NCBI GenBank assembly: GCA_018241995.1
Contig: JAFECT010000013.1
Coordinates: 124,001-188,000, forward strand
Origin: Pseudomonadota bacterium
Lineage (GTDB): Bacteria; Pseudomonadota; Alphaproteobacteria; Caulobacterales; Caulobacteraceae
Length of the DNA: 64,000 nucleotides
Direction of reading: 5' to 3'
A program made the translations under genes and the position numbers. The notes beneath the pieces were generated by a model. That model was not told where the DNA came from. It saw only the letters and a program-made list of their open reading frames with translations, and did not search any database. This document shows positions 23,319-33,848 of the stretch, piece after piece. The first letter of the stretch is position 1, and every line of letters begins with the position of its first letter.

Positions 23319-24419
23319 CTAGTTCGCGCAGCGGCGTCCGTGGCTCTTGGCGCAGCGCTTGAAGTAGATCGTCGCCAGCTCGCGCGTCATCTTCTCGGCC
23401 GGGGCGCGGTAGGTGTTGGACAGGATGATGAAGGTCAGGGGCGCGTCCTGGAAGCGCTGGAAGTCGGTCTCGAAACCGGGAAGGCTGCCCGCGTGACCGA
23501 CGAAGGCGTGGCCGTCGACCGCGTCCACGAAGAAGCCCAGCCCGTACTCGTGGCCCCGGCTCTTGCGCATCTGCTCGCCGAGCGCCGGGGGCAGCACCTT
23601 GCCGCCGTAGAGCGCCTGGTCCCACGCCAGCAGGTCATCGACCGTCGAATACATCGACCCGGCCGCATAGAGCATGCTGGGGTCGATGTAGAAGGCGTTC
23701 TCCCACCCGCCGTCGTCGCCCTTCATGTAGCCATGCGCGCGGCTGGGCATCAGGGTCTGGGCGTGGGTGAAGCCGGTGTGCCCGAGACGCAGGGGATCGA
23801 GCAGGGTCTCGCGGACGAAGGTCTCATACGGCTTGCCGCTGACCCGCTCGACGATCAGGCCCAGCAGCACGAAGTCGGAGTTGGTGTAGCGGTACTTGCT
23901 CCCCGGCGGGAACGACAGTGGCAGGCGGTCGACCAGGGCCACGATCTCCTGCGGCGTGCGCTGGGCGCGCATCAGGGCGCGGAACGAATTGGTCGTGGCC
24001 GAATACTCCGGGATGCCGGACTCGTGGCTCAGCAGGTGGGCCACGGTGATGTCGCGCCAGGCCGCGGGCGCGTCAGGCAGGTAGCGCGAGATCGGATCAT
24101 CGAACGACAGCCTGCCCTCCGCGACCAGCTTGCCCACGGTGACGGCGGTGAAGGTCTTGGTGGTCGAGGCGATCTGGTATTCGTCGTCGATATGGGAGGC
24201 GATGTTCCGCTCACGGTCGGCAAGGCCGTAGGCGCGCCTCAACAGCGGCTTGCCGTCATAGGCGATGATCACCGAGCCGCTGAAGGCGCCCTGGGCCGCC
24301 TTGGCCCGGAAATAGGCGTCCGCGACCTGGCCGAAGCTCTGAGTCTTGCCTCCCGCCGTCGCGGGACCAGCGCTCAGGCACAGAAGGACGAAGGCGAGGG
24401 TGGCGAAACGCATGAACAT
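23319..24419 (-). CDS. Exported serine hydrolase, beta-lactamase/AmpC-like family
   Basis: A 366-residue protein with a signal peptide at 1-23. The S85-T-T-K88 nucleophile motif and Y-T-N (in K-Y-R-Y-T-N-S-D) are intact, with H-A-G in V-G-H-A-G-S-L-P-G as the third box. These are penicillin-binding-protein-like esterase/peptidase features. The family includes D-aminopeptidases, esterases and class C beta-lactamases, and the third box H-x-G fits esterase/peptidase-type members rather than a resistance enzyme. A nearby ATG two codons in could also start it. It stands alone. Confidence 0.88.
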   Translation of the reverse strand: MFMRFATLAFVLLCLSAGPATAGGKTQSFGQVADAYFRAKAAQGAFSGSVIIAYDGKPLLRRAYGLADRERNIASHIDDEYQIASTTKTFTAVTVGKLVAEGRLSFDDPISRYLPDAPAAWRDITVAHLLSHESGIPEYSATTNSFRALMRAQRTPQEIVALVDRLPLSFPPGSKYRYTNSDFVLLGLIVERVSGKPYETFVRETLLDPLRLGHTGFTHAQTLMPSRAHGYMKGDDGGWENAFYIDPSMLYAAGSMYSTVDDLLAWDQALYGGKVLPPALGEQMRKSRGHEYGLGFFVDAVDGHAFVGHAGSLPGFETDFQRFQDAPLTFIILSNTYRAPAEKMTRELATIYFKRCAKSHGRRCAN

Positions 24420-24613
24420 CTGAACTCCGGAACGCGACTGCAGCCTGGCCGTGCGCCAAGCCTTGCGGCGGCAAGAGAGCGGGCCGGTGGCCGAGTCGCA
24501 AGCGCGGACGCGCGCCGACGAGAGACCTAAGCCGTGGCTTGCGCGTTGTCTGTCGCATGGGGCGACGGCGTTCTATGAAGGGGCCGTCGCGGGATGATCA
24601 AAGGATTCGCGAA

Positions 24614-25228
24614 ATGACCGCCGTCAGCCCTCTGCCGAATATCCTGACCTGGGGCCGCATCGTCGCGGGCCTCGCCACTTTCGGCCTGTTGGCCAGCGCC
24701 GTGCTGGTGCCGGACCTGGAGGGCGACACCCAGTTCCTGCTTGAGAAGCTGGCGGTCATCGTGTTCGTGGTCGGCGCCATCACCGACTTCTTCGACGGCC
24801 TGTTGGCGCGCAAGCTGCACGCCGAGACCGCCTGGGGCGCGACGCTCGACCCCATCGCCGACAAGATCCTGGTCTGCGGCGCCATCCTGGGCATGTTCGC
24901 GCTGGGTCAGGACAACAAGCTTCTGGCCCTGCCCGCCGCCCTGATCCTGTTCCGTGAGTTCACCGTCTCGTCCCTGCGCGAGTCCGCCGCCGCGCGCGGC
25001 GTGAAACTGCCGGTGACCCTGCTGGCCAAGTGGAAGACCACGGTGCAGCTGGTGGCGCTGCTGGCCGAGCTGATCCTGCTGTGCGGCCCCGCGTTCGGGC
25101 TCGACATCGATCTGGCGATCATCGGCCCGGTGGCGCACGGTCTGCTCTGGCTGGCGGCGGTGATCACCCTGTGGACCGGCTGGGACTATATCCGCGCCGC
25201 CCGCAAGGCCCTGCCGCACGAGCAGTAG
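24614..25228 (+). CDS. pgsA: CDP-diacylglycerol-glycerol-3-phosphate 3-phosphatidyltransferase
   Basis: A 204-residue membrane enzyme with the full CDP-alcohol phosphotransferase motif D61-G-x2-A-R66-x8-G75-x3-D79-x3-D83. L-P-N-I-L-T-W-G-R at the start and F-R-E-F at mid-protein are those of PgsA. It makes phosphatidylglycerol phosphate, the first step to phosphatidylglycerol and cardiolipin. ATG 24614 (M-T-A-V-S-P-L-P-N-I-L-T) is chosen because PgsA proteins begin within ten residues of the P-N-x-L-T motif. An upstream in-frame start would add 25 basic residues. Confidence 0.93.
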   Translation: MTAVSPLPNILTWGRIVAGLATFGLLASAVLVPDLEGDTQFLLEKLAVIVFVVGAITDFFDGLLARKLHAETAWGATLDPIADKILVCGAILGMFALGQDNKLLALPAALILFREFTVSSLRESAAARGVKLPVTLLAKWKTTVQLVALLAELILLCGPAFGLDIDLAIIGPVAHGLLWLAAVITLWTGWDYIRAARKALPHEQ

Positions 25229-25231
25229 TCC

Positions 25232-26191
25232 TCAGGCCGCCTGGCGCACCTCAGGCCCGCAGCCCTCGCGCCAGCGCACGCAGCCTGGGGCCTTGAGATC
25301 CACGTCGAACTGGCGCGGGTGGGCCTTCTCGACGTTGTGCCTAGGCGGGGCGAGAAGCTTCAGCGCCTTGGACGCGGCCCAGTAGGCGGGCTGCAGCGCC
25401 CTGGGCGTGCCGCGCGAGGTGGGCTGCAGCCCCAGCGTCCGGCGCAGGCGGCCGTTGACGTAGAACACGCCGTTCAGCAGCGCCGAGGCCGGCGTATTGT
25501 ATTCGATCGAGACCGAGACGTTCAGGTTGTCGCCGTTGATGACGTTGTGCGGCCCGTGCTGGGGCCAGGCCACGGCCTCGCCGGCGTGAAGCGTCACGGG
25601 CGTGGCGCCCGCCGCCATCTCGTCGCGCCAGGGGCAGTCCGACAGGGTCTCCTTCAAGAGGATCGCCTCCAGGGCCCGCTCGGGGATGTAGTCGTCGGTG
25701 CGCGGATAAATGTTGATCGTCTTGGTCCCGCGCACATGCCACAGCATGGTCTCGGCCGGATCGACGTGGAAGAAGATGCCCATCTTCGGCCCCGACACCA
25801 GGATCGAGGCGTTGGCCGACAGGATCGGCTGGCCGATGGCGCGGCCGAACTCCGCCATCATGGCGTCGAACACGGCCTTGTATTCAGGATGCATAACCAT
25901 GCCGCTGCGGGCAGAGGCCCACAGGTGGCCCTTGCGCACCGCCTCGATGATCTCCGCGCCCGACAGGCCGTTGGCCTCGCCCGCGATCCAGGTCTGACCC
26001 GGCGGCGGGTTGGGCGTCATGGTGCAGATGTCGCGATGGGCGACCGGGTGCTTGTCGAACAGCTTGGCCAGGGCCTCGTCGGTGAACAGGCCCGTCTCCT
26101 CCAGGCGATGGCGGAAGCGCACGATCTCGTCGCCATAGGCGGCGCGCTTCTCTGCGGACCAGTCGGCGATCATGGCATTGAGCTGGGTCAT
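25232..26191 (-). CDS. JmjC/cupin-like putative Fe(II)/2-oxoglutarate oxygenase
   Basis: A 319-residue soluble protein. F-F-H142-V-D144-P-A-E-T-M-L-W-H, then T-K-T-I-N-I-Y-P-R near 157-164, and later H-A-G-E-A-V-A-W-P-Q-H-G-P-H215-N-V give the H-x-D...H metal triad on a cupin barrel. The T-I-N-I-Y-P strand is typical of JmjC-like hydroxylases. Substrate unknown. A C-terminal tail rich in basic and aromatic residues follows. Start M-T-Q-L-N at 26191 is preferred, since upstream in-frame codons encode a cysteine-rich stretch not expected in the fold. Convergent with pgsA, 3 bp apart. Confidence 0.7.
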   Translation of the reverse strand: MTQLNAMIADWSAEKRAAYGDEIVRFRHRLEETGLFTDEALAKLFDKHPVAHRDICTMTPNPPPGQTWIAGEANGLSGAEIIEAVRKGHLWASARSGMVMHPEYKAVFDAMMAEFGRAIGQPILSANASILVSGPKMGIFFHVDPAETMLWHVRGTKTINIYPRTDDYIPERALEAILLKETLSDCPWRDEMAAGATPVTLHAGEAVAWPQHGPHNVINGDNLNVSVSIEYNTPASALLNGVFYVNGRLRRTLGLQPTSRGTPRALQPAYWAASKALKLLAPPRHNVEKAHPRQFDVDLKAPGCVRWREGCGPEVRQAA

Positions 26192-26353
26192 TGGCGCGTG
26201 TCCCGTTTCGGCGTCTTGCCTGCGCGCGCTGCAAGCTGCGCACCGCAAGCGGCGCCTTCAGATGAACGGCGGCTAACAGCCACGGTTCAAAAGCCGTTCA
26301 AGTCGGATATCGTTGTTATGGGCACAGGTTCAGGAATTCGCAGGGAGGCGAAC

Positions 26354-27061
26354 ATGAAACCGGTAACGACCCTCGCTTTGACGGCCGCAGTCCTAATGGG
26401 CGCCGGCCAGATCGTAATGACCCCGACCCCGGCTCAGGCCGGTCCGATGACCCACATCAACTGCCCGCTGGCTCAAGTGCGGAAGGAGATCACCACGCCC
26501 CTGCCGAGCGGCTGGTGGAATACCCCCTACGTCAACAACCTGGTCTCGACCGAGGTGACCAACATCGGCGGCAAGCCGACCCTGATGTGCCGCTATGGCC
26601 CGGCTGGGGACATCATGCACCTGGCCCCGGTGGGCATGCTCTGCACCGCCGTCGCCGGCGGCTTCAATTGCATGTCGCCGCTGCCGCCGCCCCCGCCGCC
26701 GATCCCCGGCATCCACGTGTCGGGCACGGTGAACATCCCGCAGACCTACATCGTCGACCTGGACACCGGCGCGCTCAACGCCGGGGGCCCCGGCGACCTG
26801 TGGTTCGAGGCCGCCACGGCGACGCAGTTCTATCTGACGCCGCGCAACGGCGCCCAGATCAGCGTCGGCGGCTCGGCTCCGCGCGGGTACCTCGGCTGCC
26901 ATGCGGCGTCCTACAGCAGCGGTCGGGTCAATGCGTTCCCGATGGTCGGCCGCTACGTCTGCGTGCGCACCAACGCCGGGCGCATCGCCGAAGTCCGGAT
27001 CAACGCGATCATGGGCGGCGGCATCAAGACCATGGTGATGGGCTACCGCACCTGGAACTGA
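26354..27061 (+). CDS. Exported protein with a paralogous C-terminal domain
   Basis: A 235-residue secreted protein. ATG 26354 is preceded by GGGAGGCG. The signal peptide is 1-29 (A-L-T-A-A-V-L-M-G-A ... A-Q-A-G). Residues 30-105 form a cysteine-containing domain, then a run of seven prolines, then residues 118-235. This last part closely parallels the whole mature protein of the next gene (I-P-Q-T-Y-I-V-D-L-D-T-G, D-L-W-F-E-A-A, F-Y-L-T-P-R-N-G-A-Q, Y-V-C-V-R-T-N-A-G-R, Y-R-T-W-N end). No family is recognised. The repeated domain looks beta-rich with one disulfide. Confidence 0.72.
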   Translation: MKPVTTLALTAAVLMGAGQIVMTPTPAQAGPMTHINCPLAQVRKEITTPLPSGWWNTPYVNNLVSTEVTNIGGKPTLMCRYGPAGDIMHLAPVGMLCTAVAGGFNCMSPLPPPPPPIPGIHVSGTVNIPQTYIVDLDTGALNAGGPGDLWFEAATATQFYLTPRNGAQISVGGSAPRGYLGCHAASYSSGRVNAFPMVGRYVCVRTNAGRIAEVRINAIMGGGIKTMVMGYRTWN

Positions 27062-27131
27062 GTTGGCCGAGTTCGGGGGGCGGCGTCCAAGCCGCCTCCC
27101 GTCCTCGCCTGATCGTTGGGAGGCGATCACC

Positions 27132-27566
27132 ATGAAACTCTTCAAGACCATGGCTGCGCTGGCGGCCTTAGTGGGCCTGGCGGCGACCGCCGCCTCGGCC
27201 GGACCAGGCACCCACTCTGTGGGCGTCATCCAGATCAAGCAGACCTTCATGGCCGACATCGACGAAGGCTATGTCACCCCCGGCCCGGCCGCGGACCTGT
27301 GGTTCGAGGCGGCCTCGCCCGGCCACTTCTTCCTGACGCCGGTGCACGGCGCGCAGTTCGCCCTGCAGGGCACGACCCAGCCCGACTACGCGACCTGCCA
27401 GACCGCCGGCTACAGCGGCTCGAAGATCCCGCTCTCGGCGGCGCCGGTCTACACCTACGTCTGCGTGCGCACCAACCACGGCCGCTACGCCCAGTTCCGC
27501 ATCGACGGCATGACCACCGCCGGTCCGCTGAAGGTGCTGGTGATCAACCACCGCACCTGGAACTAA
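27132..27566 (+). CDS. Exported single-domain paralogue
   Basis: A 144-residue secreted protein with a signal peptide at 1-23. The mature domain shares I-K-Q-T-F-M-A-D-I-D, D-L-W-F-E-A-A, F-F-L-T-P-V-H-G-A-Q-F, Y-V-C-V-R-T-N-H-G-R and a terminal H-R-T-W-N with the C-terminal half of the upstream protein. The pair arose by duplication. ATG 27132 follows GGGAGGCGATCACC. Both genes are followed by a strong terminator, so they form one transcript. Function unknown. The shared domain ends at the very last residue in both, which suggests the C-terminus matters. Confidence 0.74.
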   Translation: MKLFKTMAALAALVGLAATAASAGPGTHSVGVIQIKQTFMADIDEGYVTPGPAADLWFEAASPGHFFLTPVHGAQFALQGTTQPDYATCQTAGYSGSKIPLSAAPVYTYVCVRTNHGRYAQFRIDGMTTAGPLKVLVINHRTWN

Positions 27567-27599
27567 CGGCTCAAGCTTTCCCGCGGGGGCGCAGGAGGG

Positions 27600-27635
27600 A
27601 GGGGCGTCGCGGCCGCGGCGTCCCTCTTCTTTTTC
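27600..27635 (+). terminator. Intrinsic terminator after the paralogous pair
   Basis: AGGGGCGTCGC (27600-27610), loop GGCC, then GCGGCGTCCCT (27615-27625) gives an 11-bp stem with two G-T pairs, followed by TCTTCTTTTT. It closes the transcript of the two exported paralogues. Confidence 0.82.
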
Positions 27636-27699
27636 GTTAGGGGAACAGGGCGCAGGCCTCGCCGATTGACCGGGCGAACCTCGAACCCGGAGCCCCGCC

Positions 27700-28245
27700 A
27701 TGGCCGCGCACAGCTCAGGCGACGCCATCACCCTGCAGAAGGTCCGCCCCCAATTTGGGGGCTCGGGCCTGGAAGTCCGTTCCGCCGCCTTCCCCGACGA
27801 GGGCGCGATCCCCGAGCGCTTCAGCGAGTACGGCGAGGGAATCAGCCCGCCCCTCGACTGGGACGCTCACGCGGAAGCTAAGGCGTACGCCCTGATCGTG
27901 GAGGATCCGGACGCGCCTCGGCCTGAGCCGTTCCTGCACTGGATCGCCTGGAACCTCCCGGCCTCGGTCACCTCGCTGCCCGAGGGCTTGAGCAAGACCG
28001 ACCGGCCGCCCGAACCCAAAGGCATGATCCAGGGCCGCAACGACGCGGGCTCGACCGGCTGGTACGGCTGCAAGCCGCCGCCGGGTCATGGGCCGCACCG
28101 CTACCACTTCCAGGTCTTCGCGCTCAGCGAGCCCATCGAGATGGCGGGTGACGCGTCCTACGAGGAGTTGCTCAACGCCCTGAAGGCGAGGGTCCTGGCC
28201 GAGGGCGAGATGGTCGGGACCTTCGAGCGGCCCGCTAACCAGTGA
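27700..28245 (+). CDS. YbhB/YbcL-type phosphatidylethanolamine-binding family protein
   Basis: A 181-residue PEBP-fold protein. The ligand-pocket motifs V-E-D-P-D-A-P near 63-69 and F-L-H-W-I-A-W-N-L-P near 74-83, and the later G-P-H-R-Y-H-F-Q-V-F-A-L, are intact. No signal peptide, so it is cytoplasmic. The bacterial members bind small anionic or lipid headgroup ligands and have no proven reaction. Its last 11 bp overlap the convergent phospholipase D-like gene. Confidence 0.9.
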   Translation: MAAHSSGDAITLQKVRPQFGGSGLEVRSAAFPDEGAIPERFSEYGEGISPPLDWDAHAEAKAYALIVEDPDAPRPEPFLHWIAWNLPASVTSLPEGLSKTDRPPEPKGMIQGRNDAGSTGWYGCKPPPGHGPHRYHFQVFALSEPIEMAGDASYEELLNALKARVLAEGEMVGTFERPANQ

Positions 28246-30043
28246 CCGGCCCGGCCGCGAAAGCCAGCCGGTCGCGCATCTGCACGCTGCCCGCCACATA
28301 GTAGGGATCAGACCAGGAGGCGTCGTCCTTCAACCCCAGCGGCTGGGAGGAAGCCGCGGCGGCCTGTTTGTAGCGGAACAGGTAGTGCTCGAACATGCGC
28401 ATGAACTCGGTCAGGTAGATGTCCATGACCGGCGATTTCCCACGCAGGATCAGCGAGTTGGAATCGTTGATCTCGGTCGAGCCGTTGGAGAAGTTGGCCG
28501 AGCCCGTGACCAGGATCGGGTCGTCGCCCAGGGGGTCGGCCAGGATCACCTTGGAATGGATGTGCACGCCCTTGTGGTGATAGCTCTCCGCCCGCTCCAG
28601 CACCTTGCCCTGGTAGTCGTTCAGCGGGTTCTTCAGCAGCGTCGCGGCCACGCCCACGTCGCCGTCGGTGCGGTTGAACACGTCGATCTCGCCCTTCGGC
28701 CCGAAGGATCCCGCCTTGTCGGCCAGCACATAGCGCAGGCCGGTGGTGGTCGGCGCGCTCCAGGCCTTGCGGATGTCCGGGTGGACCAGGAAGGGCGCCG
28801 AGACCATCAGAAGCTCCGCGCCCTTGGCGATGTCGGCGTAGAGCTCGATCATGTCGAGCTTGGACTGCGGTGAGAAGATCGCGGTCACGCCCGGCTTCAG
28901 GCTCTGGCGCGCGGGCAGTTTGGGCACCGGCGTCAGCTGGGTGTTGGTCGCCTTGGAGGTCTTGGCGTCCGGGTCGCCGGCCAGCAGTTCGAAGCTTTTC
29001 TCGTAGAGGGCGGCGATGCCGGCGTCGAACACGGCATGGCCGACGTTCAGCTGGCCGTAGATCGCGCCCTCGGTCCAATTGGTCGAGCCTGTCCAGACCG
29101 CGACGGGCGCCCCGCCCTGCAGCAGCACCACATATTTGTCGTGCATGATCGCGCCCGACGGCGCCGCCGCGCGCCGGGTCAGGGTGACGTTCTTGCGGCC
29201 CTTCAGCTCCGCCGTTGCGATCGCCGCCTCGTTCTTGGCCAGGGTGTCTGTGTCGTCGTCGCTGTCGGCGGCGGCGGCCGGGCCCACGTCCTCGGGTTTA
29301 GCGCCATGGTCGAGCATGGTCTGGCGGTCGGCGTTCAGGTCCTTCGCCGTCTTGCTGCGCGCGTGATAGGCGACCTTGACCTCCACGCCCCGGTCCGCCG
29401 CCTGGGCTAGGCCCGCGAGCAGCTCCGGTTTCTGGAACTCATAGACGCTGCAATGCAGGGCGAAGCCGGGACCGGTGGCGCGGGCGAGGAAGGCCAAGAG
29501 CCCCTCCTCCAGCCCCCGCGACAGCCATTTCTGGACTTCGGGGTTGCCCGTGGGATCGGCCGTCCCGAAGCGGCGAACATAGGCCTCGCTGGCCGCCGCG
29601 CCCCGGTTGAAGATGACCATGCTCTCGGGCTTGGTGTCGTCCTCGGTCGTCACCTCGACCGTGACCCCGCCCGCCAGCGAATCCGCCCCGCCCGGCGCCT
29701 CAGCCTTCACCCCGTCGGCGATCACCTGATCCGGCGAGCCGTAGCGCGGGATGATCCGGTAGCGATAACGCTTGCCCGGATAGACCGTGTAGTCGCCCCA
29801 GCGGAACCGCTGCAGCGGGGCGCGGGCGGTGGTCACGTCCTTGTCGTTCGCGTCCGCCTTGAAGCGCAGCATGTTGGGCAGCCAGCGCCGGCCGGGATTG
29901 GGCGGATCCAGGTCGACGCGTTCGATGCTGAAGCCCAGGCACCCCTGCCGGGCCTGATCGCTAAGGTCGAGCCCGATCAGCACGCTGTGCGACCCCGCGA
30001 CCACCTGCGCCGTGACGCCGTTCTGGGACTGTTTCGCCCGCAT
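28235..30043 (-). CDS. Phospholipase D-like protein with two HKD motifs
   Basis: A 602-residue protein. Residues 1-130 form a beta-rich domain resembling a fibronectin-like sandwich (F-R-W-G-D-Y-T-V-Y-P-G-K-R-Y-R-Y-R). Two HxK(x)4D cores follow, one at H301-D-K303-Y-V-V-L-L with the later G-S-T-N-W-T, the other at H496-S-K498-V-I-L-A-D with G-S-A-N-F-S. The first core has leucine where the aspartate is usual. There is no signal peptide or membrane helix, so it is cytoplasmic or released by another route. The phosphodiester substrate (lipid or nucleic acid) cannot be told. Confidence 0.83.
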   Translation of the reverse strand: MRAKQSQNGVTAQVVAGSHSVLIGLDLSDQARQGCLGFSIERVDLDPPNPGRRWLPNMLRFKADANDKDVTTARAPLQRFRWGDYTVYPGKRYRYRIIPRYGSPDQVIADGVKAEAPGGADSLAGGVTVEVTTEDDTKPESMVIFNRGAAASEAYVRRFGTADPTGNPEVQKWLSRGLEEGLLAFLARATGPGFALHCSVYEFQKPELLAGLAQAADRGVEVKVAYHARSKTAKDLNADRQTMLDHGAKPEDVGPAAAADSDDDTDTLAKNEAAIATAELKGRKNVTLTRRAAAPSGAIMHDKYVVLLQGGAPVAVWTGSTNWTEGAIYGQLNVGHAVFDAGIAALYEKSFELLAGDPDAKTSKATNTQLTPVPKLPARQSLKPGVTAIFSPQSKLDMIELYADIAKGAELLMVSAPFLVHPDIRKAWSAPTTTGLRYVLADKAGSFGPKGEIDVFNRTDGDVGVAATLLKNPLNDYQGKVLERAESYHHKGVHIHSKVILADPLGDDPILVTGSANFSNGSTEINDSNSLILRGKSPVMDIYLTEFMRMFEHYLFRYKQAAAASSQPLGLKDDASWSDPYYVAGSVQMRDRLAFAAGPVTG

Positions 30044-30203
30044 GGTCGCCCTCCCCGCTCCCGCCCGAATCCGGGTTGAGCAAGCGCCACGCTAAACCAT
30101 GAGTCAATGTCTGGGGCGTGACGGGCTTCACGCCGGCGGCCGGGTCGGGCATGGTCCGCGCCCGAAGCTGGGCCGTGGCCCTGGGCTTGGGGAGAGACCA
30201 CAC

Positions 30204-31178
30204 ATGATCCGCTCGTCGATGGCGCGCCTGGCGCCGGTCCTTGCGCTCGCCCTGGGCCTTGCCGGCCTGGCCTCCGCCCAGCCGGCGCCCGACGCCGAGC
30301 CCCTGCCTTTCGCCCTGAAGCAGATCGGGCCCGGCGTGTACGCCGCCATCGACGGGCCGGAGGGCAAGTCGGGCTCCAACGCGGGCTTCGTGATCGGCGA
30401 CGATGGGGTGCTGGTGGTCGACAGCTTCTGGGACCCCAATTCGACCAAGGCCCTGGTCGCGGAAATCCACAAGCTGACGCCCAAGCCGATCCGCTGGGTG
30501 GTCAACACCCACTATCATCTCGACCACACCGGCGGAGACGCGGTGCTGCGCGAGGCGGGAGCGGAGATCATCGCCCACCGCAACGTCCGCACCTGGATCC
30601 ACTCCGGCAACGTCCACCTGCTCGGCGGCGACAAGATCACCCCGGCCTTCAAGGCCCAGGTGGATGCGCTGGTCACGCCCGACCTGGTCACCGACAAGGA
30701 CCTGAGCGTCTGGCTCGGCGGCCGCCGCATCGATATCCGCACGGTCGAGGGCCACACCGGCGGCGACCTGGTCGTCAGCGTCCCCGACGCCAAGGTGCTG
30801 TTCTGCGGCGACATGCTGTGGCGGCGCTTCCCGCCCAACATCATCGACGGCACGGTCCCGAAGTGGATCGCCTCGGTGAAGGGTTTCGAACGCCTGCCGG
30901 GCGCCGCGTCCATGACCTTCGTGCCGGGCCACGGAGACGTCGCGAACCTGCAGGACGTCAAGGACTTCGACGCCTACCTCACCGACCTGACCGCCATCGT
31001 CAAAGCCAAGCGCGCCAAGGGCCTGAAGGGCGAAGATCTGGTCAAGGCAGCGATGCCGGAACTGAGGGCCAAGTACAAGGACTGGCCCTACCTCGACCGC
31101 TCCGCCCCGCGGGAGATCCGTTACATGGAGCAGGAACTGGCGGGGACGAAGGTGAAACCGATTCCGGCGGGGGATTGA
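30204..31178 (+). CDS. Exported metallo-beta-lactamase-fold hydrolase
   Basis: A 324-residue secreted protein. ATG 30204 gives a signal peptide (R-L-A-P-V-L-A-L-A-L-G-L-A-G-L-A-S-A). The zinc motif H-Y-H-L-D-H is in V-N-T-H-Y-H-L-D-H-T-G-G-D. A second His lies in V-E-G-H-T-G-G-D, an Asp in F-C-G-D-M-L and a last His in V-P-G-H-G-D. It thus has the full di-zinc set of a stand-alone periplasmic MBL hydrolase (SoxH/quinoprotein-relay or B3-like group). A lactamase role is not implied. GGGGAGAGACC precedes the start. Confidence 0.86.
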   Translation: MIRSSMARLAPVLALALGLAGLASAQPAPDAEPLPFALKQIGPGVYAAIDGPEGKSGSNAGFVIGDDGVLVVDSFWDPNSTKALVAEIHKLTPKPIRWVVNTHYHLDHTGGDAVLREAGAEIIAHRNVRTWIHSGNVHLLGGDKITPAFKAQVDALVTPDLVTDKDLSVWLGGRRIDIRTVEGHTGGDLVVSVPDAKVLFCGDMLWRRFPPNIIDGTVPKWIASVKGFERLPGAASMTFVPGHGDVANLQDVKDFDAYLTDLTAIVKAKRAKGLKGEDLVKAAMPELRAKYKDWPYLDRSAPREIRYMEQELAGTKVKPIPAGD

Positions 31179-31463
31179 TCAGCGACGCTCGCGGCCGTGG
31201 AAGATGCGCGAGATGGTGACAACGCCGCGGCTCGCGCGGTAGCGGATCACGTACCCGTCTCTGCCGAATGGAACCACCACTTGTCGAAGCGCCGGCGTCG
31301 GGCCGGCGAACCCACGCTCCGGCATATCTTCCAGGCTGGCAATCACTCGCTGCAACTCGCCAAGGGCCTGCTCACCCGCAACCGGACTTCGCTCTCCGAG
31401 CGTCGCTGCAAGACGAACGAGATCACGGTTGGCCGCCGAAGTCAGGCGGACGAGCCACTTCAC
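31179..31463 (-). CDS. RelE/ParE-family toxin
   Basis: A 94-residue protein of the ParE/RelE fold: [17 protein letters not shown], a helical hairpin, then G-Y-V-I-R-Y-R-A-S-R-G-V-V-T-I-S-R-I-F-H-G-R-E-R-R, whose last strand and basic end fit ParE. The start overlaps the antitoxin stop by 4 bp in the classic antitoxin-first order. ParE toxins poison gyrase and RelE toxins cut mRNA; sequence favours ParE. It converges on the metallo-hydrolase, with its stop codon starting on the very next base. Confidence 0.85.
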   Translation of the reverse strand: MKWLVRLTSAANRDLVRLAATLGERSPVAGEQALGELQRVIASLEDMPERGFAGPTPALRQVVVPFGRDGYVIRYRASRGVVTISRIFHGRERR

Positions 31464-31717
31464 CCTTGCCGACCGGCCGCTTCACGAGCCTCGCGCAGCG
31501 CTCGGTCGAAATTCGCCATCGCCTCCTCGACGGTGACGTATTCGCCTGTACGGTCATATTCCGCCAAACGCGCCAAATCTTCGGCCCAGTCTTCGCTCAG
31601 CGCCGTCGTTAGAAGCGTCTGAGCATAAGCCTCTGGCGCAACGCCAGCAGCTTCAGCGGCCGCCTTGAGCAGGTCCGTGGTCTCTGAGTCTAACTCGATA
31701 TGAAAGCCGTCAGCCAT
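31460..31717 (-). CDS. ParD-like antitoxin
   Basis: An 85-residue acidic protein. Residues 4-40 ([21 protein letters not shown]) fit a ribbon-helix-helix DNA-binding part. The acidic helical tail ([17 protein letters not shown]) would wrap the toxin. Translationally coupled to the toxin gene. Its own promoter would lie in the 31-bp gap after the rpoD stop or within the end of rpoD, so read-through from rpoD is possible. Confidence 0.82.
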   Translation of the reverse strand: MADGFHIELDSETTDLLKAAAEAAGVAPEAYAQTLLTTALSEDWAEDLARLAEYDRTGEYVTVEEAMANFDRALREAREAAGRQG

Positions 31718-31748
31718 GGCGCGAGTTTAGCGCGAAACGCCCAGGACG

Positions 31749-33716
<1,968 letters not shown>

Positions 33717-33848
33717 CCGTATCTCCGCATTGCGACCGCCGGAGCGCCCGCAAAGTTCCTGGCAATAGCGGCGGCGGACCGACGTCCGCGCCGCACGGCC
33801 CCTCTTAACCTTAAGAGGCCTATGCAAATTATGCGCCGGACCATCCCC

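Noticed and set aside
23319..24419. Possible class C beta-lactamase resistance gene
   Set aside because: The S-x-x-K and Y-x-N motifs are shared with esterases and peptidases, and the third box (H-A-G) is not that of AmpC. No resistance claim is supported.
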